The notes under the pieces are model-generated. The model saw nothing but the letters and a program-made list of their open reading frames with translations, ran no database searches and had not been told where the DNA came from. A DNA stretch of 64,000 nucleotides from Mytilus californianus (taxonomy: Eukaryota > Mollusca > Bivalvia > Mytilida > Mytilidae). Both the position numbers and the translations under genes were made by a program. The stretch spans positions 372,001-436,000 of the forward strand of contig NW_026262742.1 in assembly GCF_021869535.1 (NCBI RefSeq), written 5' to 3'. Position 1 is the stretch's first letter. Each line of letters starts with the position of its first letter. Positions 43,776 through 54,976 of this stretch are shown piece by piece.

Positions 43776-44322
43776 TCCATTTCGAACAACGAACACCAAG
43801 AAGTCAGTGCTGTGAAAAAATGGAGATTTGTTTGGGTTGTTATGCAATTTCTTTTTGATTGAATGTGAAGTGTGTAGCCAGCGTCGTATAGTCAAAGGAA
43901 CTACAGCAGAATCGTAACACAACAGCGCTATGAATCGAGCAATACATTGACACATAGTGGAAAAGAAAAAAAATTAAATAATTGAGTTATATTTTTTGTT
44001 AAATGTTATACAAATTTAGAATAAAACAATAAACTTCAAATAATTCAGCAACCTCTTCAAAAAAGGACTAAAAGTACAGAATATTTATAAGTCGAAGAGG
44101 AACTGGTTAATAGAAATTCGTCCCAGATTTGGTGTTTGGTCAGTGGTTTTGCTAGAGTTCGTCATTTTTGTATATTACAAAACGGTTTTCAAAATGACAA
44201 AAGTATTTCATATCAATTTCGTAGCTTAAATTTGGAAAGTGTAAAACGATATATTTTTTACATTTAAAATTACTTTAGTTCTTCCTGTCGTCAAGTTTCA
44301 TTATATTGTTTTTAATTTTTAG

Positions 44323-44473
44323 GTACAATGGTTACTATCCATATTGGAGCACAGTGGTTTCTTGGAGCCACTGAAGAAGGCAGCCAAATGTGTGGAGAGC
44401 AGTCTGTATCCCGGTAGACACAACCAAGAGACACGTCATGCCTCTCCAGAGGAATGACTGGGCATACTTCAAG
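44323..44473 (+). other. Exon-like segment between splice signals
   Basis: An acceptor TTTAATTTTTAG and a donor GTGAGA bracket this segment. One frame gives VQWLLSILEHSGFLEPLKKA and continues to a stop at about 44455. The position would suit a further exon of the hAT-like gene, whose relatives have a VRWLS motif, but the match is weak. Confidence 0.3.
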
Positions 44474-44607
44474 GTGAGACCTGTTTCCTTACTTATCACA
44501 ACATTCCACCATGCTAGAACACCCAAAGGTAGTTACCAGGATACGTCCATCGAGAGTGAAACACAAAAGGAAAAGGGTCAATGGTGCTATATAATAACTG
44601 TGTTGGA

Positions 44608-44982
44608 TCAGTTTCGCTCTTCTTCAGTTGTAGTGGTGAAGATCTTGCATTCATTATCTGGTTTGGTTACCTGGACGTATGATACTGGTTCCAGGTGTAA
44701 TTTCGTGAAAAACAGCAGGAACTTTCCAAATTGTGTTATAATATTCGTCTCAACTCGGTCAATTCCGTATCCTCGTCTAACGTCGTCGGTGATACGGTGA
44801 TAATTTGCAGAGTCAAATTTAGATAGGAAAAGAGAAGATACATATACAGACAGTAGACGACAGCACAAAATGCCATGGAGATAATTCCAGACTTCGCTAA
44901 CAAAGAGCTCATGATCATAAAATATTTGTGATGTGATCTGTACAGTGGCAGTTCCATTACTGTTTAAAAAATGTAGGATCAT
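44608..44982 (-). CDS. Unrecognised ORF, 124 codons
   Basis: A minus-strand frame with ATG at 44982. It has mixed composition with one hydrophobic stretch (around residues 35-55) and contains YDHELFVSEVWN. A related phrase, YNDHKLFVSGLK, closes another minus-strand frame at 46035-46250, so the two may share ancestry. No known domain is recognised. Confidence 0.25.
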   Translation of the reverse strand: MILHFLNSNGTATVQITSQIFYDHELFVSEVWNYLHGILCCRLLSVYVSSLFLSKFDSANYHRITDDVRRGYGIDRVETNIITQFGKFLLFFTKLHLEPVSYVQVTKPDNECKIFTTTTEEERN

Positions 44983-45540
44983 GTATATTGTATGTATTAC
45001 AATTCCGATTTCTTTTTGAGGAACAATAATCTTTTATAAGAATAAATTGAACGTAACGAACTTTAACAATGAAAACCGTGCTCTCCTCCATCTAGTACGT
45101 TTGACAATGAAGAGTCAATATCAGAGATAATTTTAAAACTAGATATTTCACGGAGAAGGTAATCTTACTAGAACCAAAACATCCAATACAATCGTTACAA
45201 CGAAGATTAAGTAGTGCCATTATTTTTTTACCAGAAAAATTTAATGACAATTCTTCTAATGTACATTTTCAAAAATATTCGCAGTATCCAACTTTCTGAA
45301 GTGAGAGAGCAGAAAAGTGTGGTAAAGAGACGAAAAAATGCAGAAAGAGTAAGTCAATTACCTAGTGACACATTTAATATTAATATTAATAGGGATACAA
45401 ATTAGGATAATGTTAGAATAAATAAAAAAAATTCAATTCGAAAATAAATAAGTTTCTTTAGTCAATATCCATATCACTCTTATCCTAAAATTATGTAAGT
45501 TACTGCAGCCGTGGGAATTGGATTTTTTTTATCTGTATCA

Positions 45541-45905
45541 AATGCACATATCGTTCAAAAAAATTCAAACTCTCTGTGACAAATGCACCTATCATTCAAA
45601 GAAGTTCAAACACTCTATGACAAATGCACCTATCGTTCAATGAAGTTCAAACTCTCTGTGACAAATGCACCTATCGTTCAAAGAAGTTCATACTCTTTGT
45701 GACAAATGCACCTATCGTTCAAAGAAGTTCAAACTCTCTGTGACAAATGCACCTATCGTTCGATGAAGTTCAAACTCTTTGTGACAAATCCACCTATCGT
45801 TCAAAGAAGTGCAAACTCTTTGTAACAAATGCACCTATCGTTCAATGAAGTTCAAACTCTCTGTGACAAATGTACTTATCGTTCAAAGAAGTTTGAACTC
45901 TATAA
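45541..45905 (+). repeat. 41-bp minisatellite, about nine copies
   Basis: The unit reads AATGCACCTATCGTTCAAAG then AAGTTCAAACTCTCTGTGAC and repeats every 41 bases from 45541 to about 45905. Copies differ at a few sites. Since 41 is not a multiple of three, the open frame that continues from it (45809-46027) has no constant product and is not a gene. Confidence 0.9.
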
Positions 45906-46034
45906 AGAAGCGTAAACTAAAAACATGTGCACTGATGGTAACTAATGAAAAGTTACTTTTAAAAGCCAAATTCATTACACTTGCGCAGGAAAATCATCAA
46001 AATAAGGAGAACTCTCTGAATGTGTAAACGAGTT

Positions 46035-46250
46035 TTATTTTAGCCCGCTAACAAAGAGCTTATGATCATTATAACAAGGGGTTACATTGCAAATACACTG
46101 GCGAGGCATCAGTTTCAATAAGAACATATTCAGATCAGACACAGAAGAGGCAATAAACGCATGACCAACCAGCAGCAGATTTACTTCTATGTTGTATTGA
46201 TTGAAATAGATGTTGAGCTGCCATTTACATTCTGGAAGAATGTGTGACAC
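46035..46250 (-). CDS. Unrecognised ORF, 71 codons
   Basis: A minus-strand frame with ATG at 46250, only four bases from the SINE-like copy 7, whose target site lies across its start codon. The text is protein-like (LPECKWQLNIYFNQYNIEV) with a hydrophobic centre and ends in the phrase shared with 44608-44982. The insertion may have cut a longer exon. Confidence 0.25.
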   Translation of the reverse strand: MSHILPECKWQLNIYFNQYNIEVNLLLVGHAFIASSVSDLNMFLLKLMPRQCICNVTPCYNDHKLFVSGLK

Positions 46251-46254
46251 TAGA

Positions 46255-46681
46255 TTGATTGATTGATTGTTGGTTGCTTAACGTCCAGTGGCAAATATTT
46301 CATGCATATTCAGGACGATAACAAGTTAACAATAAATACAATAGGTAGGTTCTGTAAAAGGGGCTTCCGGGATTAAGGTCGGAGAAATTTAGACTGCCAC
46401 AGGAAATGAGGGTATATTGGATAGGGACAGAAATTTAGCCTTGCAACAGGTCACCTACGGACCCCTCAAAGAGTTGTTGCAAGGGTTCTTAACGTGCAAA
46501 GAGCGTGGCACGCTCTTTACACGAGGCATCGGATTTAACGTCCCTATTCTGACCGGACGTGGCTGTAAATTTGTACATCCCGCACAGCCACACGGACGCC
46601 CCACTTTAGCAAGGGTTTTACTGCCGGTCGGAGGAAGACCAATGGTGACCATACTTCTATTCCCCAGTCACCCTTGGGGAC
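46255..46681 (-). mobile_element. CAAT-tail SINE-like element, copy 7
   Basis: Full-length young copy with a perfect 15-bp duplication, ATGTGTGACACTAGA, at 46240-46254 and 46682-46696. Read on the minus strand the duplication starts TCTAGTG, sharing TC with the (CAAT)n tail. Confidence 0.92.
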
Positions 46682-46696
46682 ATGTGTGACACTAGA

Positions 46697-47319
46697 AGAT
46701 TTGCTACAAAGATTTTAGGCTTAAAGTGATCAGTATACATTACTGAAAAATATTATTTATTCAGAAGTCTTTATAATAATTGACAATGATTGGTAAGCCC
46801 TTATGTGAAAGTATAAAAGTAAAAATTAAAAAGACATAACTTTGCAAATGATTAAATATATAGACAAGTATATTCATAACGAAATTAAACATATTATCAA
46901 TATTGCCTTGTAATCAATTCTAGTTATTATGGCATAAACATGCATGTGTTACAAAGAAAATTATTGCGTGTATCGATACCAAGTAGAAGAAAAAGAAAAC
47001 AAAGGTGGCACTAGTCCAGAAACCTAACACTGTATTACCCATATGAGGGTTGTGCCGGTGAGTGAAGATCGATTGAGTGGGGTATCTTTAGAATTCTTCC
47101 TATATTTGTTTTGAAACTGAAGATATGCTCATTTCCAAAATGCAGTTGACAATAGAAAGAGACCATATCTTTAGAAGACAAGTAGAAGTTTGGGCCGACG
47201 TTTTTCCGACCAAGTCCACATTTTTGGACGAAGCAATGATGGACACTTTTATACAGAGACAATTACTGCTCAAGTCAAATTATTAGAATTTAGACCGGGG
47301 ATGGAGATTAAATAAAACC
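46697..47319. other. No firm gene; one minus-strand open frame
   Basis: The frame 47035-47262 on the minus strand (75 codons) contains KCGLGRKNVGPNFYLSS and looks mildly protein-like. The plus strand of the same segment is also open in part. I cannot decide between them. Confidence 0.2.
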
Positions 47320-47640
47320 TGCTCCGAATCAGTTGGTGAAACGCTAAGTAATGGTACGTGGGTGTCTAACAACCAATTGACGAGTTATGTGGAGGTCGTG
47401 GGTCACCAAGTTAAAGTTGTTACGATGTTCCTATCATAGATGGGAATTTCACAAAAAGGCCCTTCATTTTTTCAAAATAAATCTTGATTGTTGTGCTTCA
47501 TAATGTATTCCTTTTATGACGTTGTACAGGTCAATGCTTTAAAGGAAAACGGAGGAGGGTTTAAAGGTGTTAAATTAATTCGTATAGCTATGACGGAACT
47601 GACCCCGTCCATAATAGGGATCACATCATCCAAGAAGTAT
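47320..47640 (+). repeat. Composite repeat, module X, copy 1
   Basis: Shares with 59099-59345 the series GTCTAACAACCAA-like, GGTCGTGGGTC, GTTGTTACG, and CTTGATTGTTGTGC. The last third also recurs at 49556-49690 (TATTCCTTTTATGACGT). Non-coding in its present state. Confidence 0.7.
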
Positions 47641-47754
47641 TCGTTTTAAATGTTCTATCTGATTTTTTATAATATGTGCACTTATTCGTGATTGTATAGT
47701 ATTGGTTTTCCATGTCCCGTATGGCTGCAATTGCATAAAATATAATTAATGTGT

Positions 47755-48140
47755 GCTCTTGATGACAACTGTGACAATATTATCGGATTTGCTACATGCC
47801 TCTCTTATTTCGTCGTATATTTTGTTTCTCTTTTTAGAAAATGAATTACAGATTGAAAGCTGTAAAGCTTAAAACCTCGTGGACATAAGAAGAGGCCAAG
47901 AAAATTGCGGAGGGTCTTCTCATAAAATGCATGTCATTAGAAGAAGATGACACCGATGATGAATCATCAATTATCGTTCGCCCGCCTACCTGGCGGTCAG
48001 AAGCATACATCAATTGCCTACGTGATTTGGACGATAAGAATAAGCCAGCAAGGAAAATACGTGTTCAACAAACGTAACACTGGGGCAATATCACCATGCC
48101 CCAGACCGGAAAATGTAATCAACTCCAATTACTAGGGGGA
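47755..48140 (+). repeat. Composite repeat, module Z (coding relic), copy 1
   Basis: Parallels 49890-50290. After an acceptor-like CTCTTTTTAG it contains an open stretch from ATG 47932: MSLEEDDTDDESSIIVRP then TWRSEAYINCLRDLDDK and a stop at 48079. An acidic start followed by a Trp-Arg-Ser phrase and a Leu-Asp pair recalls small ORFs seen in mollusc transposons, but I cannot name the family. Confidence 0.5.
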
Positions 48141-49555
48141 AATATTCCCCCTCACCACACGTTAATTCTATCAAAAAAACATTCTTTGTAACTTTAAATA
48201 TTGACTGGCAATTGTTGGGAATGTTCAAGGCTTTATAGTCAAGTATTTAATTAACGCTTTTTAAATGGTTCTTTTTATGATTTGAATTGACTGTCAGTAA
48301 TATTTATAGTTTATATAAAACCGGTTTAAACCAGTTTAATCCGACTGAAAACGGATGAAGATGAATCTGAAAATCTAGAGAACAGTAAAGAAGGTTCAAA
48401 TAACAAAATAACAATGAAGAAGAAAGTGAAAATCAAGAGAACATTAAAGAATTTTTTTCTTGAATAGGACATGTCATTCTTTAGCGTGTAAAGGTGGCAA
48501 GAAACTATGGCTCAATAGCAGTAGCTTTTTGAATTCCATGTTTAAAATATTGAATTCAATTGAAAATATCAGTTAAATAACAATATGTAAACTGTACCGT
48601 CTGGGTCCAGATGCCCAAACGCAACCTGGATACGCAATAAGTTGAAGGGTTTAACAGAAGCTTACCACAGGTGCTTCCCAAGAATGTTACCTTCACCAAA
48701 AGCTTTGAGGGTAGAGTCCATTTACAGTCCACAGTGTTAATCTTGGTCCTGTGGAATCCTTGGTGTTGATTTGTGATCAGCTATTCATATCAATAGTGGG
48801 AATACAAAAAGGACGGAGGATGGTCTTAACTAAGTCATTGATACAATTGTTTTAAACTTTTACTTTGGTCAGGATGGTGGATCAAATATGGCCACCATCG
48901 AGCCCCAGACCAAAGTAGAACTAGTATTAATACGAAGCGAATATTTGTTAGATATTGTACATAGATATATCCAATTACATGGTAGTAGTAATAGTATATA
49001 ACTAAATAAAGATATATCAAATTGTAATCGTAATTTTACTCTAGGTTTTTTCATGAAATATTTACAACAGTTTGATTCAGATATACAAAGATGCCGATAA
49101 AACAGAATGTTGTTTTACCCCGTTTATTACGTTGTTTGAACTTGATATAGATTTTGTAAACTTCTTTTGCCATGGAAACTTAGTAAAATAAATCTAAAGA
49201 TATATAGTTTTTGGTGTTATTACCTTTGTACAAGGAAATCATAAGTCATTTTTATTTATTTGACAATTTGATGTCAAAACAAAAGACATTTTAACTTTAG
49301 ACCATTTCAACCATTTAATTTTTGACGTCAAGACTCTACATGATGATAACCTGGTCCATACTCTACCAACATGTACTTATGAAAAGTGTACTTCATTCCG
49401 ATCTAATAGATCGACTCAATTTCATGACGGAACTTATCCTTCCTTCACCTTATTATGGAGCAGTTTCAAATAGTCCTTTTAGGAATATGAGAGGATCTAA
49501 TTTAGTGGTGGTAGACCAGAATAATTACCTTTTTATGTTGTTTTTTTTATATTGA
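48141..49555. other. No gene recognised
   Basis: A short acidic repeat occurs at 48360-48445, where GAAAATCTAGAGAACAGTAA is echoed by GAAAATCAAGAGAACATTAA. A reverse-palindrome-like pair around 48880 and 49010 was not resolved. The open frames 48835-49054 and 49322-49555 show no domain. Confidence 0.3.
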
Positions 49556-49690
49556 TCAAGATTTTGTTTTTAAATTTTGATTGCTGTGCATCATAAACTA
49601 TTCCTTTTATGACGTAGTATAGGCATGTGGTTAAAAAAAGGGGGGGATAATGGTGTTAAATTAAAGCCTTTAGCTATGACGGAACTGACC
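49556..49690 (+). repeat. Composite repeat, module X, copy 2 (partial)
   Basis: Only the right third of module X: TTTTGATTGCTGTGCATCAT and CCTTTTATGACGTAGTATAG, ending with GCTATGACGGAACTGACC, which also ends the first copy. Confidence 0.65.
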
Positions 49691-49726
49691 ATATTTTCCG
49701 TTTTAATAATAAAAGAAAAAAATCTT

Positions 49727-49865
49727 CAACCATCTACATGGTTGTGTAGCAGGTCTCAAGTCCTGAACCAGATCTTGTACCTTGAAGTGTGATTGATCCG
49801 AAAACCACTTAATAGTGTACAACTTGAAGGGTAGCCTGGTCCAGGGTACAAGTCCAAATATGGCC
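49727..49865 (+). repeat. Composite repeat, module Y, copy 1
   Basis: A 140-bp block with CTACATGGTTGTGTAGCAGG, CTGAACCAGATCTTGTA and AGGGTAGCCTGGTCCAGG. Related copies are at 53283-53415 and 59374-59525. Confidence 0.8.
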
Positions 49866-49889
49866 AACTGCCATATTATCAATTTGTGT

Positions 49890-50290
49890 TCATGATGACT
49901 ATTGTGGCGATTTTTCGGATTTGCCATGCCTGTCTTTTTTTTTGTATTTTTTTGTTTGTTTCCCTTTTTAGAAAATGAATTACAGATTGAAAGATGTAAA
50001 GCTAAAAACCTAGTGGACTAAAGAAGGGAACAAGAAAATTCAGGAAGTACTTCTGATTAAATATATGTCAGCAGAATAAGATGATACCGGTGATGAATCA
50101 TCATTTATTGTTCGACCGCCTACCTGGCGGTCTAAAGAATACATCGATTACCTACGTGCTTTGGACGCTGAGCGTAAGACCACACATAGCCAGCAAGGAA
50201 AACGCGTGTTCAACAAACGTATGACTGGGGTACCATCAACATGCACCAGACCAGAAAATGTCATCAACTCCAATGACTGGATCATTTGAA
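49890..50290 (+). repeat. Composite repeat, module Z (coding relic), copy 2
   Basis: A second copy of the relic at 47755-48140. It preserves more of the frame: after one stop at the acidic start it reads FIVRPPTWRSKEYIDYLRAL and RVFNKRMTGVPSTCTRPENV to a stop at about 50289. The conserved parts in both copies are the Trp-Arg-Ser phrase and the C-terminal Arg-Pro-Glu. Confidence 0.5.
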
Positions 50291-50439
50291 AGTAACTAAA
50301 GTGAATACGTATCTTATTATTTAAATGTATGATGCATATACAATATATAAGCAACAAAAGAAATTCACCAGAGATCGTCTTAAACCGGAAATTTCATGTT
50401 TTGATGTAAATCTAATTTCAAGAGAGTGATTTTAAAAAA

Positions 50440-50932
50440 CCTAGAACAAGACGTTTGAAAAAACGGAAACACCCCGCGGAGAATAATTTAGTTGTTAATC
50501 TGTCGTCAACAGAATTAACAAACTCCGAAGAAAAATTGTTTACTAGATTATTAACCTGCAATTTGGAGACAGATGTAGATCAATTTGCTAGACGTCTTCG
50601 CCTAAAAGAACATTTTAATAGGCAACACAAAAAAACTTACAGGAAGCCAGAATGAACGATTCGGAACATGAGAGTGATAAAGAGGAGAAGTGCACTCCCA
50701 GATTTAAAAAGAAAAGCGAATGGAATACACTTAGAAGTAAAAACATCTATCATAACTGAAGTTAAATCATCAGTCAGTGGCAAACGTATACGGAATCTAC
50801 CAAAACAAGAAAGCCACGCCATGAACAATTTAAAAAGCCGACACAGGAAGTGCAGTTGTTGTGATGAATAAAACCGACTATATTGAAGAAGGGAATAATC
50901 GTCAACTTTCAAACGCCAAATAATACAAACAA
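50440..50932 (+). pseudogene. Penelope-like RT N-terminal fragment
   Basis: The open frame from 50455 reads NNLVVNLSSTELTNSEEKLF and FARRLRLKEHF. After frame changes come PRFKKKSEWNT, MNNLKSR and VVMNKTDYIEEGNNRQLS. This order matches the region before the catalytic motifs in Penelope-like reverse transcriptases, where a Leu-Thr-x-x-Glu phrase, an Arg-Arg-Leu-Arg-Leu-Lys-Glu phrase and an Asp-Tyr-Ile-x-Glu phrase recur. The catalytic part itself is missing: the sequence changes to the membrane-tail relic. Frameshifts and stops make it non-functional. The clade call is from memory of the motifs. Confidence 0.5.
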
Positions 50933-50959
50933 TTTGAATGTGATCCTACAAAAGAAACG

Positions 50960-52015
50960 AAGAAAATTCATTTTTAAAGTGCCAGATATATCCATGAAAT
51001 TACTTTTATTATTAGAAGGTCTCAACAGTTATAGCATGAACCTGTTTCCGTGTGTGTGTCTTTTTGTGTGACAAAAATCTCTTTACTAATGATTTTATAT
51101 TTTATTTCAGACGAATTGTTCAGCTGGTTCGGCGGGTTATATTAACATTGATAATTTGGTACTGTAAACGTCAGATGCGTTCCAGAACAGCTAGAAGGCA
51201 TCCTGTTTTTGAGTTTGATTGATTGATTGTTGGTTGCTTAACGTCCAGTGGCAAATATTTCATGCATATTCAGGACGAGAACAAGTTCACAATAAATACA
51301 ATAGGTAGGTTCTGTAATAGATTAAGGGGTTAAGGTCGGAGAAATTTAGACTGCCACGGGAAATGAGGGTATATTGGATAGGGACAGAAATTTAGCCTTC
51401 CAACAGGTCACCTACGGACCCCTCAAAGAGTTGTTGCAAGGGTTCTTAACGTGCAAAGAGCGTGGCACTCTCTTTACACGAGGCATCGGATTTAACGTCC
51501 CCATTCTGACCGGACGTGGCTGCAAATTTGTACATCCCGCACAGCCAAACGGACGCCCCACTTTAGCACGGGTTTTACTGCCGGTCGGAGGAAGACCAAT
51601 GGTGACCATACTTCTATTCCCCAGTCACCCTTGGGGGCTTTTGAGTTTGAAACACCAGCATCAGACACAACTGCTAACTATGGGATATTACGATGCCCAT
51701 CTGAGATACCAATTGCAACTAACAATAGGATGTTGAGGTGCCTCTCAACACCTAATGTCCGTGTGAACTTATTAATATTTGTTATTTCTTCATGTAGTAT
51801 TAGTTATATTGTTTTGTATCATTTATTTTTATGATTTTAAAATCTCAGTTTCAATTTATCTGTTCGTATAAGACTACACTTTTTGTGTTACTCATATAGA
51901 CTGTTTTATGTTTTTTCAACCGTAACATGTAAACATCTTTACAGTTATTTAAAACAACTTTGCGGTCAACAACAATGAGTGAAATACAATACCAATTTAT
52001 CGTATGATACTCGAT
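50960..52015 (+). repeat. Duplicated coding relic, membrane-tail type, copy 2
   Basis: Matches 25515-26005 in order: GTGCCAGATATATCCATGAA, the TTTTATATTTTATTTCAG acceptor-like site, a hydrophobic stretch and WYCKRQMR, HPVF, then LRCPSEIPIA and TCAACACCTAATGTCCG. This copy contains an extra repeat of ATGTTGAGGTGCC-type wording near 51733 and is split by the SINE-like copy 8. Similarity ends near 52015 with AATACTCGATGAATCA-like text. Confidence 0.6.
51219..51638 (-). mobile_element. CAAT-tail SINE-like element, copy 8
   Basis: Full-length young copy with a perfect 12-bp duplication, TTTTGAGTTTGA, at 51207-51218 and 51639-51650. It sits in the coding part of the membrane-tail relic; the related block at 25.77 kb has no insertion at this point. 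Confidence 0.92.
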
Positions 52016-52525
52016 GAATCAAATCAAATCAAATGTTTGATGGTGTTACTATTTTTTTTGAAGTTTTATAATTGGAATGGAACCTCTTATATGAAGTGAC
52101 AGAATACATTAATTTATGTATTTTTGGTTGATATAAGACCAAACCCTGTTTCGCTGAAGCTGTATATTCTGCAGGATAAGCGAATATTTTACATTTCAAT
52201 TGTCATTTGATTTAATATAAATTTAGGGACTTCCCACACTTTTGAGTTTCTCAGTTGCTTGTAGACGCGTTCACATGTTTTGTTTTTATATGTTATACAG
52301 TTGTACCACAGAATGATAAATAATTATAAACTTGTCTGACTTTAATACAATTTTGGATGTTTTTAGAGCCAAAGTATTGAAGGACAATTTTGCGTGTAAC
52401 ATATCTGTTGGCAGCGTACGTGGGATTTTTATGATTAGAAAGTTTAGATTTAATTCTGACGGTGGTACAGTTATATTCGTTATGATATAAGTACAGTTAG
52501 GACTAATCGTTGTAACATTTCTAAA

Positions 52526-53290
52526 TGGATACCGTAGGTATTATTAGTGAAGCATCAGGATAACAAGTAGAGGACCAAATAGCAAAGGGTAGACCGAGAA
52601 GAACTATACCAGCAAAATTAATCCAACTTACAGAGGATGAAAATCAGCAAGAGTCGGAGGAAGAGAAAATCTTTCCCGCTCCGAAAACTTTACCACCAAA
52701 ACGGTGTAGAAAGAAAGATTCTACAAAGGATGAAATGGAACTTGAACGAGAAAAAATTCAATTTTAATGAGAGAAACTCTCAATGGAAATGACCCCCAAG
52801 GGTGACTGGGGAATAGAAGTATGGTCACCATTGGTCTTCCTCCGACCGGCAGTAAAACCCTTGCTAAAGTGGGGCGTCCGTTTGGCTGTGCGGGATGTAC
52901 AAATTTGCAGCCACGTCCGGTCAGAATGGGGACGTTAAATCCGATGCCTCGTGTAAAGAGAGTACTACGCTCTTTGCACGTTAAGAACCCTTGCAACAAC
53001 TCTTTGAGGGGTCCGTAGGTGACCTGTTGCAAGGCTAAATTTCTGTCCCTATCCAATATACCCTCATTTCCCGTGGCAGTCTAAATTTCTCCGATCTTAA
53101 TCCCAGAAGCCCCTATTACAGAACCTACCTATTGTATTTATTGTTAACTTGTTCTCGTCCTGAATATGCATGAAATATTTGCCACTGGACGTTAAGCAAC
53201 CAACAATCAATCAATCAATGGAAATGGAAAATTAGCCGTCGAAATGGAGAAAAATATACTACAAAAATCTCAATATGAAAGAAACCTACA
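52526..53290 (+). pseudogene. Acidic coiled-coil ORF split by a SINE-like copy
   Basis: From ATG 52526 the frame reads MDTVGIISEASG, a stop, then QIAKGRPRRTIPAKLIQLTE, an acidic Glu-rich run, PPKRCRKK and a Glu/Lys/Met heptad-like end (ELEREKIQF). Two stops precede the SINE-like insertion at 52792. Past it, in a shifted frame, GKLAVEMEKNILQKSQYE continues the coiled coil. The start resembles the beginnings of some Gag polyproteins, with a GRPRR-type basic patch, but I cannot assign it firmly. Confidence 0.4.
52792..53214 (+). mobile_element. CAAT-tail SINE-like element, copy 9
   Basis: Full-length young copy with a perfect 12-bp duplication, TCAATGGAAATG, at 52780-52791 and 53215-53226. It interrupts the acidic coiled-coil ORF. 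Confidence 0.92.
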
Positions 53291-53415
53291 ATCACCTACA
53301 TGGTTGTAAAGCAAGTCTTAGTCCTGAACCAGATCTTGTATCTCAGATTTATCAGAAAACCACTTTCAAGGGTCACTAATAGTGTCCACCTTGAAGGGTA
53401 GCCTGGTCCAGTTGT
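53283..53415 (+). repeat. Composite repeat, module Y, copy 2
   Basis: Contains CACCTACATGGTTGTAAAGC, CTGAACCAGATCTTGTAT and AGGGTAGCCTGGTCCAG. It follows directly on the coiled-coil relic, so module Y may be part of the same ancestral element. Confidence 0.8.
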
Positions 53416-53989
53416 TATGTTTCCAAGTCTGTAATTACAATGCAGAAATAAAAACCCAATCTGTAAAACCGTCCCAATCAAAAGGACCATCCCATATGTC
53501 ATTTTTGCCTTGCTTAGAAGAACACAAAGAAAAGACCTAAACAGCCTTCAGGTTCAAGGTTAAAACCTTATAGTACTAAACACACATTATTTGGAAAGAA
53601 TTAAAAATTTGGATAAGAAAAAATAGACATTGAGAAAAGGCTCTAAACAAACTGATAAAGACAGTTCAAGAAAAGGAAAGGGAAGAGGAAGGGGGAAAAG
53701 TCAATGCAAAATTAACTGTACAAATGTCTGATTAGATTTATCTTTATAACTACTTCCAATGTATGCCAACTGATTTTTTGTATGTATAAAATCTCCTATA
53801 TATATGCATTTTGCTCAACATGTAAACTATTATGTTTTATGCCATTGTTCCAATTGGATTTTTTTCCCATTCTCTTCATGCCAATATTGTGTGGTTTTAT
53901 TTATTTATTAGTTTATTTAAGTCAATATTCAATGCTGTTAATATTTAGATATAGTCATATATCCGCTTAATATCGCCCAACCTTGGTTA

Positions 53990-54600
53990 AAGTAGATGCA
54001 TCAATGAAACAGGAACTGAAGCAAGCTACACTTGTCCGGCTTCAGCATTAGGTTGTTGTTACCATGTTGCAGCAGTACTTTTATTAATAAACATGTTAAA
54101 AGAAAATGGGTATGATCACCTAGCGTGTACAGAAAAGCCTTGTGAGTGGAATCAGGGAAAAACTGGGGAAAAATCCATCAAAAATTGGTGATGTAATACA
54201 TTCGTCATGTAGACAAAAGGCAGTAAAACTTTGTGACGTTAAAACCACTGCTAATGGGCATTCTAAAGATTTTGAAAAGCAATATTTAAAAATTTGCACA
54301 CTAGGATATGAAACTTTCCCGTCTTGTCGCAATAAATAAGGATTAATTATGCTTGAAAATCGTAGCTATTCGCCAAATATATATAATTTTATTTGTTAAC
54401 AGGAGCTATAAAAAGAGCCACCAAAGATAAATATGACATGCTGGTTCTGAACTTTGAAGTGACTGTGGTGCTTAGAAATGTCCCAAATCATCCAGGAGGT
54501 AAGAACTTTGTCAAAGTAAGATTCTTTATTAACACAAATAGGACTACTGACATTGATCTTCATCCTTTTCCCAAATTACTCTGACAAACCATCACTGGTA
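53990..54600 (+). pseudogene. SWIM-like zinc-finger relic
   Basis: The plus strand reads YTCPASALGCCYHVAAVLLL followed by ACTEKPCEWNQGK. This resembles a SWIM finger (Cys-x-Cys, then Cys-x-His and a hydrophobic helix), of the type that precedes YqaJ-like nuclease domains in invertebrate transposon-derived proteins, where a Pro-Cys-x-Trp-Asn phrase follows. The first Cys appears to be Tyr here. A second open stretch in another frame (54142-54339) and one at 54393-54584 after an acceptor-like TTAACAG may be further pieces. No nuclease motif is visible. Confidence 0.45.
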
Positions 54601-54976
54601 ATTCTTGTTTGCAGAGAAGGGAGTATGAATAACAGTTCAAGCAAGAAAATTATCCATTTGAATGAAATAAAACAAATTTATAAAAAAGAAAAAAAATACG
54701 ATATACAGTAATCAACAATAGTAAAAATAAATAGGCTCTTCACTTGAGAAGTCTGTAGTCCATTTGTTTTCTCTTTTCTTATAACAAAAAGTAGTTCAGC
54801 TTCAATATGTATGAAATAACATCTAGAAACTAGCCCTTTATGGTTGATAGTTTGTGATCCTATGACATATATTGTTTTATTTGTCTTTATTGCGATCATT
54901 TTACTTGTGTTTGTCTTCAAGTGAAATGTGACCAAAACCAAAGTCACACCTCTCACCCTGGGAAATAACTGGGTAC

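Noticed and set aside
45541-45905. CRISPR-like array
   Set aside because: The 41-bp units are contiguous with no unique spacers, and the DNA is from an animal; it is a minisatellite.
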